DNA of 64,000 bases, from NCBI GenBank assembly GCA_963743945.1, contig CAVURO010000011.1, forward strand, positions 1 to 64,000. The letters are read 5' to 3'. Source of the stretch: JACOTK01 sp963743945 (GTDB lineage Bacteria; Actinomycetota; Acidimicrobiia; Acidimicrobiales; CADCSY01). The stretch's first letter is position 1. The number at the start of each line of letters is the position of its first letter. A program made the translations under genes and the position numbers. The notes under the pieces were generated by a model that was given only the letters and a program-made list of their open reading frames with translations, was not told the origin of the DNA and made no database searches. Below, piece after piece: positions 56,051 to 64,000 of the stretch.

Positions 56051-56971
56051 ATGAAGTCGGCCACCACAGGGACGTCCCAATCCGGTCCGCTTCCCTATGA
56101 TTTCCGACGCCCCAACAAGTTCAACCGCGAACATGTGCGAGCACTGCAGATTGCCAACGAAACGTTCGCTCGCCAGTTCACGACGGTGCTCTCCACCACC
56201 TTGCGCTCGGTCTCCCAGGTTTCGCTGAAACAGGTCAGCCAGTACACCTACGACGAGTACATCAGAGACATCCCCAACCCTTCCTACCTCGCCGTCCTTT
56301 CGCTCGCCCCATTGGCCGGAGCGTCGTTGTTTCACATCCCACTTCCGGTCGTCATGACGATCATCGATCGATTGCTCGGCGGTACCGGTGGCGGAGATCT
56401 ACCCGGGCGCCAGCTCACCGACATCGAACAGGCGCTCTTCCAGAACTTCATGGGCCGTGTGCTCCACGAGCTCCAGTACGGCTTCGAGGCCCTCGCGAGC
56501 ATCCAGCCGACCATGCTGCATCAAGAGTCCAATCCCCAATTCGCCCAGATCTCGTCCGCCACCGACATGGTCGTCGTCATCTCCTACGACATCCGCATCG
56601 GCACCGTCGAGGACACGGCGACCCTGTGCATCCCCTTCACCTCGCTGCAGCCCGTCCTGGACGAGATCGTCGGCAACGCCTTGCTGAACGGCCGGGTGGC
56701 GGTCGACCCGTTGGCCGTCCAGAGCGTCATCAGCAGCAGGCTCGACAACGCTCCCCTCGATGTCAGCGTTCGGTTCAGGGAGGTCACCCTCCCCTCCGTG
56801 GAGATCGTCAACCTGCGGCCCGGGGACATCCTGCCCCTCCGTCACGCCACTGATCTCGCCCTCGCCGTGTCGATTGCCGGGGTTCCCTGCTACCGCGGCG
56901 TGGCCGGGCGCAAGGGCAAACGACTGGCGTGCCTGATCGTCGATACAAGCGAGCACAACGAGGCACCATGA
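56051..56971 (+). CDS. fliM: Flagellar motor switch protein FliM
   Basis: The 306-residue protein has PYDFRRPNKFNREHVRALQIANETFARQ, TYDEYIRDIPNPSYLAVLSL, the GGTGGGDLPGRQLTDIEQAL region and a C-terminal SpoA domain. The N-terminal CheY-binding LSQxEIDALL peptide of other FliM proteins is not seen, so switching control may differ. Its end overlaps the next gene by ATGA. Confidence 0.93.
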   Translation: MKSATTGTSQSGPLPYDFRRPNKFNREHVRALQIANETFARQFTTVLSTTLRSVSQVSLKQVSQYTYDEYIRDIPNPSYLAVLSLAPLAGASLFHIPLPVVMTIIDRLLGGTGGGDLPGRQLTDIEQALFQNFMGRVLHELQYGFEALASIQPTMLHQESNPQFAQISSATDMVVVISYDIRIGTVEDTATLCIPFTSLQPVLDEIVGNALLNGRVAVDPLAVQSVISSRLDNAPLDVSVRFREVTLPSVEIVNLRPGDILPLRHATDLALAVSIAGVPCYRGVAGRKGKRLACLIVDTSEHNEAP

Positions 56972-57771
56972 CTGTGTTGCACCCGGATAACGAGACTTCC
57001 TTCCTTGCTCTCCAGGCATGTGCCGGAGTGCTGCAGGGCATCCTGCCCGGAGCCGAGCAAGCCGGCATCGAGCCGATCACCTCTGCCGAAGCCGTGGACA
57101 CGCTCGCTCAGGAGGGTTGGCGGGCGATCTCCTCCCGACTGGAAGGCCTCGAAGCGACCTTGATCTTCGCACTCTCGCCCGCTCCGGCGACGGTGCTGCT
57201 CGATCACCTCGACCAGGCCGACGAGACGACGTCGCCGGTGACCCCGCTGTTCGATCAACTCGGAGCCATGATCGGCGAAAGCGTGGGCGTCGAGATCTCC
57301 GTGGACAACTCACAGGAGATCTCCCGCGAGGACGTCGTCCGTCTTCACGTGCATGACGATGCGCTGATCGCAGCGCTGCGCACCACGGATCAAGTCCTCG
57401 CGCTCCTGATCGTTCGCTACGACGACGCCGAGGGCACGGAAGGTCATGTTCCCAACCTGGCGATGCACGAGTTCGGGCCTCTCGAGGTCGCGACGGTCAC
57501 ACCGGCAATCCGCTCGTTAGAGCTCCTCAGCGAGGTCGAGATGGGCGTAACCGCCGAGTTGGGCAGAACGAGGCTCCTGGTGAAGGACATCCTCGCTCTC
57601 ACCCCGGGGTCCGTGATCGAGTTGGATCGCGCTGCCGGCAGCCCGATCGACGTGCTGGTGAATGGAACGCTGATCGCCCGGGGCGAAGTGGTCGTCATCG
57701 ACGAGGAGTTCGGCATCCGCATCTCGGAGATCATCGGGTATGAAGCCGACCCGAAGGGCCGTCGCCGCTGA
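56968..57771 (+). CDS. fliN: Flagellar motor switch protein FliN/FliY-like
   Basis: The 267-residue protein has a C-terminal SpoA domain typical of FliN (LLSEVEMGVTAELGRTRLLVKDILALTPGSVIELDRAAGSPIDVLVNG, then EVVVIDEEFGIRISEI). The N-terminal half (about 170 residues) looks like the CheC-related part of FliY, with FDQLGAMIGESVGVEI, but the CheY-phosphatase motif was not recognised. It completes the C ring. Confidence 0.9.
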   Translation: MTVLHPDNETSFLALQACAGVLQGILPGAEQAGIEPITSAEAVDTLAQEGWRAISSRLEGLEATLIFALSPAPATVLLDHLDQADETTSPVTPLFDQLGAMIGESVGVEISVDNSQEISREDVVRLHVHDDALIAALRTTDQVLALLIVRYDDAEGTEGHVPNLAMHEFGPLEVATVTPAIRSLELLSEVEMGVTAELGRTRLLVKDILALTPGSVIELDRAAGSPIDVLVNGTLIARGEVVVIDEEFGIRISEIIGYEADPKGRRR

Positions 57772-58157
57772 TGGACGGTGTCTCAAGCATTCAGGTTGTC
57801 CTGCGAGTGCTCATCTCCTTGGTCGTGGTTGTGGCGTTGATGCTGGCCGTCTCCTCCTTCCTCAAGAGGGGTAGCGGCATCGCGGGCCTCGGCCGCAGGC
57901 ACGGAGCGATCGAGGTCGTCGCTCGTCAGGGCCTCGGCAGAAACTCTTCGATCACCCTCGTGCGAGCGGGCAATCGAGCGCTTGTCCTGGGCGTCACCGA
58001 GAGCAACATCACCTTGCTCCTCGACAGCGACCCTGAAGATCTCATCGAAGAACCAGAGCCGCTAGGGACAGCGGCTCCGAGGATCCCACCGGGATCCTTT
58101 CCGACATGGAAGAACCTCATCGATTCCATGCGGGACAGGACCGTACGCCGGTCCTGA
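57771..58157 (+). CDS. fliO: Flagellar biosynthesis protein FliO
   Basis: The 128-residue protein has one N-terminal membrane helix (VLRVLISLVVVVALMLAVSSFL) and a cytosolic domain with the FliO pattern (IEVVARQGLGRNSSITLVRAGNRALVLGVTESNITLL). FliO helps FliP assemble. The ATG shares a base with the fliN stop, and a GGAGGAG site for fliP lies 14 bp downstream. Confidence 0.87.
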   Translation: MDGVSSIQVVLRVLISLVVVVALMLAVSSFLKRGSGIAGLGRRHGAIEVVARQGLGRNSSITLVRAGNRALVLGVTESNITLLLDSDPEDLIEEPEPLGTAAPRIPPGSFPTWKNLIDSMRDRTVRRS

Positions 58158-58179
58158 ATCTCGTGCTCCCGGAGGAGCC

Positions 58180-59055
58180 GTGCAAGTCATCAGTCCCAAT
58201 CGGACGAGCCATCGCGGCCCACCGTGCCTTCATGGATCCATGAAAGCCGTCCCCCTCGTGATCCTCGGGCTGGCCCTTGCCATCGGTCTGCTCGTCGGAC
58301 CGAGTGCCGCACCGGCCGCCGCACAGACGACACCACCGACAAGCACCCAGACCCCCGTCCTCGCGGACGGTAAGCCTGTTGCCGACCCCGATGCCTCGCT
58401 CAGCCTGGATCTCGGCGACGTCAAGACCAAGCCGAGCCAAAGCGTCCTGATCATCCTGCTCCTCACCCTGCTCTCGGTCGCTCCCTCTCTGCTGATCATG
58501 ATGACCAGCTTCACCCGCATCGTGATCGTCTTCTCGCTGACCCGCAACGCCCTCGGCCTCCAAGGCATTCCACCCAATCAGGTGCTCGTCGGTCTGTCCC
58601 TCTTTCTCAGCCTGTTCATCATGGCCCCGACCTTCAAGGAGTTGAACGACAAAGCCCTCCAGCCATTGTTGGACGGAACGAAAACCCAGTCACAGGCATA
58701 CGAGGCAGCAGTGCCTCCTCTACGCAAATTCATGTTGAAACAGACCAACGAAGGCGAGCTCGCCACCTTCGTGGCTGCCGGAACCGACAAACGCCCGGAC
58801 ACCCCCGAGGACGTCAGCATGACCTCACTCGTGCCGGCATTCATCCTCTCGGAGCTCAAGGCGGCCTTCATCATCGGGTTCATCATCTTCATCCCCTTCC
58901 TCGTCATCGACATCGTGGTCAGCACCTCACTCATGTCGATGGGCATGATGATGCTGCCTCCCATGCTTGTGGCCCTTCCCTTCAAGCTGATGCTCTTCGT
59001 CATGGTCGATGGCTGGGACCTGATCGTTCGCTCACTCCTCACGAGCTTCAAATGA
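58180..59055 (+). CDS. fliP: Flagellar export gate protein FliP
   Basis: The 291-residue protein has the FliP pattern: SLLIMMTSFTRIVIVFSLTRNALGLQGIPPNQVLVGLSLFLSLFIM, SLVPAFILSELKAAFIIGF, and SMGMMMLPPMLVALPFKLMLFVMVDGWDL. An N-terminal signal sequence begins at Met 21. The GTG at 58180 was chosen for its GGAGGAG site, although the ATG at 58240 would fit the signal peptide better and lacks a ribosome site. Confidence 0.94.
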   Translation: MQVISPNRTSHRGPPCLHGSMKAVPLVILGLALAIGLLVGPSAAPAAAQTTPPTSTQTPVLADGKPVADPDASLSLDLGDVKTKPSQSVLIILLLTLLSVAPSLLIMMTSFTRIVIVFSLTRNALGLQGIPPNQVLVGLSLFLSLFIMAPTFKELNDKALQPLLDGTKTQSQAYEAAVPPLRKFMLKQTNEGELATFVAAGTDKRPDTPEDVSMTSLVPAFILSELKAAFIIGFIIFIPFLVIDIVVSTSLMSMGMMMLPPMLVALPFKLMLFVMVDGWDLIVRSLLTSFK

Positions 59056-59092
59056 TCGGCATCAAGCCGGAGATCCCCCTCGAAAGGCCGTC

Positions 59093-59368
59093 ATGACCGA
59101 CAGCAACATCATCGATATCGGGGTTCAGACCTTGCTGATCATCGCCAAGCTCGCGTCGCCCATCCTCATCGTCACCCTGGTCGTCGGCTTCGCGATCTCG
59201 CTCGTACAGTCGGTCACCCAGGTGCAGGAGATGACGCTGACCTTCGTTCCCAAGCTCATCGGGGTCGCTCTCGTCGTGATGATCTCCGGAAACTGGATGA
59301 TGGCGGAGATCCTGGCCTTCACCCGTCACCTCTTCGAGCTCATACCGGCATTGCTGCAAAACGCATGA
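59093..59368 (+). CDS. fliQ: Flagellar export gate protein FliQ
   Basis: The 91-residue protein has two membrane helices (VQTLLIIAKLASPILIVTLVVGFAISLVQSVTQVQE and VPKLIGVALVVMISGNWMMAEI) and the FliQ loop between them (QSVTQVQEMTLTFVPK). It forms the export pore with FliP and FliR. Its stop overlaps the fliR start (ATGA). Confidence 0.95.
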   Translation: MTDSNIIDIGVQTLLIIAKLASPILIVTLVVGFAISLVQSVTQVQEMTLTFVPKLIGVALVVMISGNWMMAEILAFTRHLFELIPALLQNA

Positions 59369-60126
59369 CCCTCTCCCTGGCACCCGAGTTGTTGACCGGC
59401 TACCTGCTGGCGATGGTGAGGGCCACGGCGTGGGTCCACGTCTGTCCCCCATTCGGACAACGAGCGATCCCTCGACAGGTGAAGGTCGGATTTGCTGCTG
59501 CCCTCGCGCTTGCGCTCGGCCCAAAGCCGGGCGTACAGAACGTACCCATGGAAACTGCGCCGCTCGTGACCTCGGCCCTGCTGCAGGTCGCAGTCGGCCT
59601 TGCCATGGGATTCATCGCGCTCATGCTCTTCAGCGCGCTTCAGGCGGCGGGCAACATCATCGACATGGTCAGCGGCTTCACGATGGCCCAGTTGTTCGAC
59701 CCTCTGAGCAGCGCTCCTGCCAGTGCGTTCGGTCGTTTCTACAATCTGCTCGCCGTTACCCTGCTGTTTGCGATTGACGGACATCTCATGCTCGTTCGGG
59801 GCTTCGTCAAATCATTCGACGCGGCGCCACTGACGGAGATCAACATCAACGCCGTGGCCAAGCTGATGTCGTCCGACCTCAGCACCTTCTTCCTCGCGGC
59901 GGTGCAAACGGCAGCTCCCCTGATGGCGGCGCTCTTTCTCACCGAGATCACCCTCGGACTCCTCGCGCGGGCAGCCCCGCACCTCAACATCTTTCTGCTG
60001 GGGTTACCGATCAAGCTCCTGCTCACCGTGAGCCTCGCAGGCCTCGCCATCCCGCTTCTCCCCGGCGCGGTCAGCTCACTGCTGCGGCCCATGATTCGTC
60101 ACGGTCTCCAGGTCGTGGGCGGCTAG
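59365..60126 (+). CDS. fliR: Flagellar export gate protein FliR
   Basis: The 253-residue integral membrane protein has several helices and conserved stretches: TAWVHVCPPFGQRAIPRQVKVGFAAALAL, MVSGFTMAQLFDPLSSAPASAFGRFYNLLAV, and GLLARAAPHLNIFLLGLPIKLLL. One FliR joins the FliP pore. flhB follows after 7 bp. Confidence 0.94.
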   Translation: MTLSLAPELLTGYLLAMVRATAWVHVCPPFGQRAIPRQVKVGFAAALALALGPKPGVQNVPMETAPLVTSALLQVAVGLAMGFIALMLFSALQAAGNIIDMVSGFTMAQLFDPLSSAPASAFGRFYNLLAVTLLFAIDGHLMLVRGFVKSFDAAPLTEININAVAKLMSSDLSTFFLAAVQTAAPLMAALFLTEITLGLLARAAPHLNIFLLGLPIKLLLTVSLAGLAIPLLPGAVSSLLRPMIRHGLQVVGG

Positions 60127-60133
60127 ACACACC

Positions 60134-61285
60134 GTGAGCGACAAGAGCCAACGCACCGAGAAGCCCACGCCCAAGAAGAAACGGGAGTCCCGAAAGAAGG
60201 GGCAGGTCGCCAAATCGCCCGATCTGGTGATGTGGCTCCAGATCCTCGCGACGACCTACTTGTTGCCCTGGACGATGAGATCCAGCATTGCCGTCATCCA
60301 GCGAACGATGGCAGGCCTCGAGCAGGCGGCAGTCAGCCTGGAGCCGGGCATCGCCATGCGCCTTTTCGGTGATGCACTGCTCGGTTCGGCGTTGGCCATC
60401 GCTCCGCTTGTCGGTGGCATGGTGGTGATCGGCGTCGTCGGAAACGTTGCGCAGGTGGGGCTCCTCCTCACTCCTGCATTGCTCCGTCCCAAGTCCGATC
60501 GAATCAATCCGTTCAAGGGAATCAAACGCCTGGTGTCACCCCATTCCCTCTGGGACGCCGGGAAGGTGCTGCTCAAGGTCATGGCTCTCGTCGCGGTCGC
60601 ATGGCCGACGCTCAACAGCGTCACACAGCAGACGATCGCCATGGACCGCCCGTCCATGTACGCCATATTGCCCATCGTCGGCGAGGCGACCATCATCATC
60701 TGGCGCAATGCTGCCTGGATGGGCCTGATCCTTGCCGCGGTCGACTACGCGATCCAGAAGCGACGAACCATGACGAGCATGAAGATGACAAAGCAGGAGA
60801 TCAAGGACGAGAACCGCATGTCGGAAGGCGACCCACAGGTGAAGGCCGAGATCAGGCATCGCCGGGAGCAGATCAGTCGCAATCGCATGATCAACGCCGT
60901 TGCCGGGGCCAATGTCGTCATCGTCAACCCCACCCATGTGGCCGTCGCAATCCTCTACGACCCGGGAAGCCGGGCGCCTTGCGTGGTTGCAAAGGGCATG
61001 GGGGTCGTAGCGGGCAAGATCCGTGAACAAGCCGAGCTCCACCAGGTCCCGATCGTTCACGAGCCACCCCTTGCCCGAGCGATCAACGCCTCGTGTGAAC
61101 TCGGCCAGGCGATTCCGGCCGAGCTCTACGAGGCCGTCGCCCAGGTGCTCGCCTTCGTCTTCGCCCTGGGCACGCGTCAGGGGTTCAGCAGAGTCTTCGA
61201 GCTTCCCGCGCATCTCAAGCCCAAGGTGGGAGCCGACGGTGAACTGGTCCAGGCTGAGAAGTTGGGCCACCGAGCTCGCACCTGA
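60134..61285 (+). CDS. flhB: Flagellar export substrate-specificity switch FlhB
   Basis: The 383-residue protein has a basic N-terminus (RTEKPTPKKKRESRKKGQVAKSPDL), four membrane helices, and the C-terminal cytosolic domain with the self-cleaving NPTH motif (VIVNPTHVAVAILYD, about residue 270), plus DEP-like RAINASCELGQAIPAELYEAVAQVLAFVFAL. FliK acts on this domain to end hook growth. The start codon is GTG. Confidence 0.95.
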   Translation: MSDKSQRTEKPTPKKKRESRKKGQVAKSPDLVMWLQILATTYLLPWTMRSSIAVIQRTMAGLEQAAVSLEPGIAMRLFGDALLGSALAIAPLVGGMVVIGVVGNVAQVGLLLTPALLRPKSDRINPFKGIKRLVSPHSLWDAGKVLLKVMALVAVAWPTLNSVTQQTIAMDRPSMYAILPIVGEATIIIWRNAAWMGLILAAVDYAIQKRRTMTSMKMTKQEIKDENRMSEGDPQVKAEIRHRREQISRNRMINAVAGANVVIVNPTHVAVAILYDPGSRAPCVVAKGMGVVAGKIREQAELHQVPIVHEPPLARAINASCELGQAIPAELYEAVAQVLAFVFALGTRQGFSRVFELPAHLKPKVGADGELVQAEKLGHRART

Positions 61286-61346
61286 GGGCCGAGACGTCGA
61301 TGAACAGCAGGCGCAGACCTCGGGCCATCGGACCGGGTCGGCGCGC

Positions 61347-61373
61347 TCAAGTCATCTCCGGAGTTGCCGATAG
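61347..61373 (+). promoter_or_regulatory. Sigma-28 promoter upstream of flhA
   Basis: TCAA (61347-61350), 15 bases, GCCGATAG (61366-61373), seven of eight -10 positions matching consensus. It lies 65 bases before the flhA start in a 153-bp gap, so flhA and flhF have their own sigma-28 start. Confidence 0.8.
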
Positions 61374-61438
61374 GGAACTGTCACCAGGACGGTGATCGAT
61401 TCGAGTCGGCCACGGAGAGGCAGAACCCGTGAGGTCTC

Positions 61439-63454
61439 GTGAGTCCGAGCCGTCTTGGTCAGATAGGTGTTCCCGCCGCCATCATCACCTCGGTTGTGAT
61501 GATGGTTGTGCCGCTGCCTGCAGCGATACTCGACTTCCTCCTCGTGATGAACCTTGCGGGGGCGGTCCTCATCCTCCTGGTGAGCATGTCGGTCAACCGC
61601 GCCCTGGACTTCTCGATCTTTCCCTCGGTGCTGCTCATCGCCACCATGTTCCGGCTCTCGCTCAATGTCAGCGCAACTCGTCTGGTGCTGCTCCACGGGG
61701 ATGCCGGCAACGTCATCGAGTCGTTCGGTCACTTCGTCATCGGTGGCTCGATCATCGTCGGACTGGTGATATTCCTGATCCTCCTGGTGATCCAGTTCGT
61801 CGTCATCACCAACGGCGCAGGGCGAGTGGCCGAGGTGGAGCGCGCTTCACCCTGGATGCGATGCCCGGCAAGCAGATGGCGATCGACGCCGATCTCAACT
61901 CCGGGCTCATCGATGAGGACCAGGCACGAACCCGCCGGAAGGAGGTTTCGGAGGAAGCCGACTTCTACGGAGCGATGGACGGTGCATCCAAGTTCGTGAA
62001 GGGCGATGCGATGGCCGCAGTCGTCATCACGATGATCAATCTCTTCGGTGGCTTCATCATCGGCGTCGTGCAGCGAGGCATGAGCATCAGTGAGGCCATC
62101 GACAAGTACAGCCTGCTCAGCGTCGGCGACGGTCTCGTCTCACAGATCCCGGCGCTCCTGATCTCGGTCGCATCAGGTCTGATCGTCACCAGAGCGGCCT
62201 CCGAGAACGACATGGGCAGTGATCTGCTCTCACAGTTCGGGCGCCAGACTCGAACCTTGCGGATCGCGAGTGTCGCCATCGGGGCAATGGCGATCATCCC
62301 CGGACTCCCGAAGCTCCCGTTCGCCCTCGTCGGGGGACTTCTCTGGTTTGCGTCAACCCGCCACAAGCACGACGAACTCCCCGATCCCGATATCGAGAAG
62401 GTCGAACCTGCCTCGTCGAAGGACACGCCGGAGCGACTGGCCTCCGACATGCGAGTCGAGCCACTGGAGCTCGAGATCGCCTACGACCTCATGGACATGG
62501 TCGACACCGAACGTGGTGGCGACCTCCTCGATCGGGTGCGCTCACTCCGTCGTAAGGTCGCCATGGATCTCGGAATCGTCATCCCACCCGTCCGAACGAG
62601 GGACAACGTCGACCTTCCCGCCGGCACCTACGCCATCCGGGTTCATGGCGTCGAGATCGGGCGGGGCGAGGCGCCCCACGGCATGGCGCTGCTGATCGGC
62701 GACAACCTCCACGGCTTTCCCGGAAGATCCACGCACGAGCCGGTCTTCAACATGGCTGCGACGTGGATCCCGGCGGAGCTCAGCTCGCAGGCCGAGCTCG
62801 CGGGTGAGACGGTGGTCGATCGGTCGTCCGTCGTCACAACCCACCTGGCCGAGATCGTCCGCCTCCACGCCTCTCGACTGCTCAGCCGCCAGGACGTGAA
62901 GCTGCTGGTCGATCTGGTCCGTTCGAGCGACCCCGCCGTCACCGACGAGCTCGGAACCGCCCAGGTGTCACTCGCCGAGGTTCAACGGGTCCTGCAGGCC
63001 CTCCTGGACGAGCAGGTCGCCATCCGTGACCTTGTTCGCATCCTCGAGGCGATCAGCGAACGGGCCAGGGTGACCAAGGAACCCGAGGCACTCGTCGAGG
63101 CAGCCCGACAGGCGCTGGGTCCGGCCATCTCGGCTGCTCACGCGAGCTCAGGTCGTCTCCCCATCATCACCATCGAACCTCTCGTCGAGCACGCGCTCGT
63201 GGAAACCCTTCGATCCGGCGAGTCCGGAAGCTTCCTCGCGTTGGACCCCGAGACAACGGAACGGTTCATCAACGAGGTCGCAGCCGCTTCGCACCTTTGC
63301 GAGCAACGTGGCGAACAACCCGTGTTGGTCTGCGCCGGCCAACTTCGCCCGGCTGTGCATCGGCTCCTGAGGGCGATCATACCCAACCTTCCGATTCTCT
63401 CGTACACCGAGCTCGGCACACAGCTTCAGCTCGAAAACGTGGGGGTGGTGAACC

Positions 63455-63477
<23 letters not shown>
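61439..63477 (+). CDS. flhA: Flagellar export gate protein FlhA, interrupted by a single-base frameshift
   Basis: The gene opens with GTG at 61439 and reads SRLGQIGVPAAIITSVVMMVVPLP, SVLLIATMFRLSLNVSATRLVLL and ITNGAGRVAEV. Then the frame changes: the continuation ARFTLDAMPGKQMAIDADLNSGLIDEDQA is in another frame. Adding one base near 61838-61840 joins the two and gives about 679 residues, the normal size. All downstream FlhA parts (membrane helices, cytosolic domains to LQLENVGVVNLAQ) are intact. Because FlhA is needed for every other gene here to make sense, a base-call or assembly error is the more likely cause. Confidence 0.9.

Positions 63478-64000
<523 letters not shown>

Overview
The window is GC-rich bacterial chromosome, densely packed, with many 4-bp ATGA or 1-bp TGATG gene overlaps. 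Several features point to a high-GC, monoderm actinobacterium. These are a BldD-type regulator, an acyl-CoA carboxylase epsilon subunit, an ethylmalonyl-CoA mutase (MeaA type), an ATP-independent flagellar layout without flgH/flgI (no L/P ring genes), and FliW/CsrA control of flagellin. A motile member of the Acidimicrobiia or a related deep lineage fits, but this is an inference from gene content, not a database result.

Left part (1-31.7 kb), housekeeping and accessory genes. A leftward sugar-nucleotide operon (Gfo/Idh/MocA oxidoreductase, hexapeptide acetyltransferase, two DegT aminotransferases, an epimerase) faces a rightward NeuD-like acetyltransferase and a sulfotransferase, so a modified surface or flagellar glycan is likely. 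Next come a leftward fdhD-fdhF-GT2 unit, a Nudix hydrolase, a fasciclin protein, tRNA-Pro(CGG), a secreted protein made of 11-residue repeats, a mazG remnant, asd and lysC, a BldD-like c-di-GMP-responsive regulator, a membrane cyclophilin, a sulfur operon (persulfide dioxygenase-rhodanese, TauE, frameshifted VOC protein), 3-hydroxyacyl-CoA dehydrogenase, aat, ethylmalonyl-CoA mutase, a degenerate GGDEF protein, a CoA-transferase, a phosphoesterase, the acyl-CoA carboxylase pair, a small DksA-like protein, a VapBC pair, a diguanylate cyclase and tRNA-Lys(TTT).

Right part (31.7-64 kb), an almost uninterrupted flagellar locus. The leftward arm is flgN-flgK-flgL-fliW-csrA with an atypical LuxR-type regulator upstream. 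The rightward arm starts with fliA (sigma-28), a tandem glycosyltransferase and fliC. It continues with flaG-fliD-fliS, then flgB-flgC-fliE-fliF-fliG-fliH-fliI-fliJ, an NlpC/P60-transglycosylase fusion, fliK-flgD-flgE, flbD-motA-motB-fliL-fliM-fliN-fliO-fliP-fliQ-fliR-flhB-flhA and the start of flhF.

Regulation can be read directly from the DNA. Four promoters share the sigma-28 pattern TCAA-N15-GCCGA (before flgN, the glycosyltransferase, fliC and flhA) and a fifth weaker one (N16) precedes flgB. The fliC leader has two CsrA-type GGA sites, one in a hairpin loop and one in the ribosome binding site, which matches the neighbouring csrA and fliW. The BldD-like protein carries the c-di-GMP signature RGD-X8-RXXD, and a diguanylate cyclase lies next to the flagellar locus. 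Oddities include a 17-bp triplication that inserts two six-codon minicistrons between fliI and fliJ, and single-base frameshifts in flhA and in the VOC gene.
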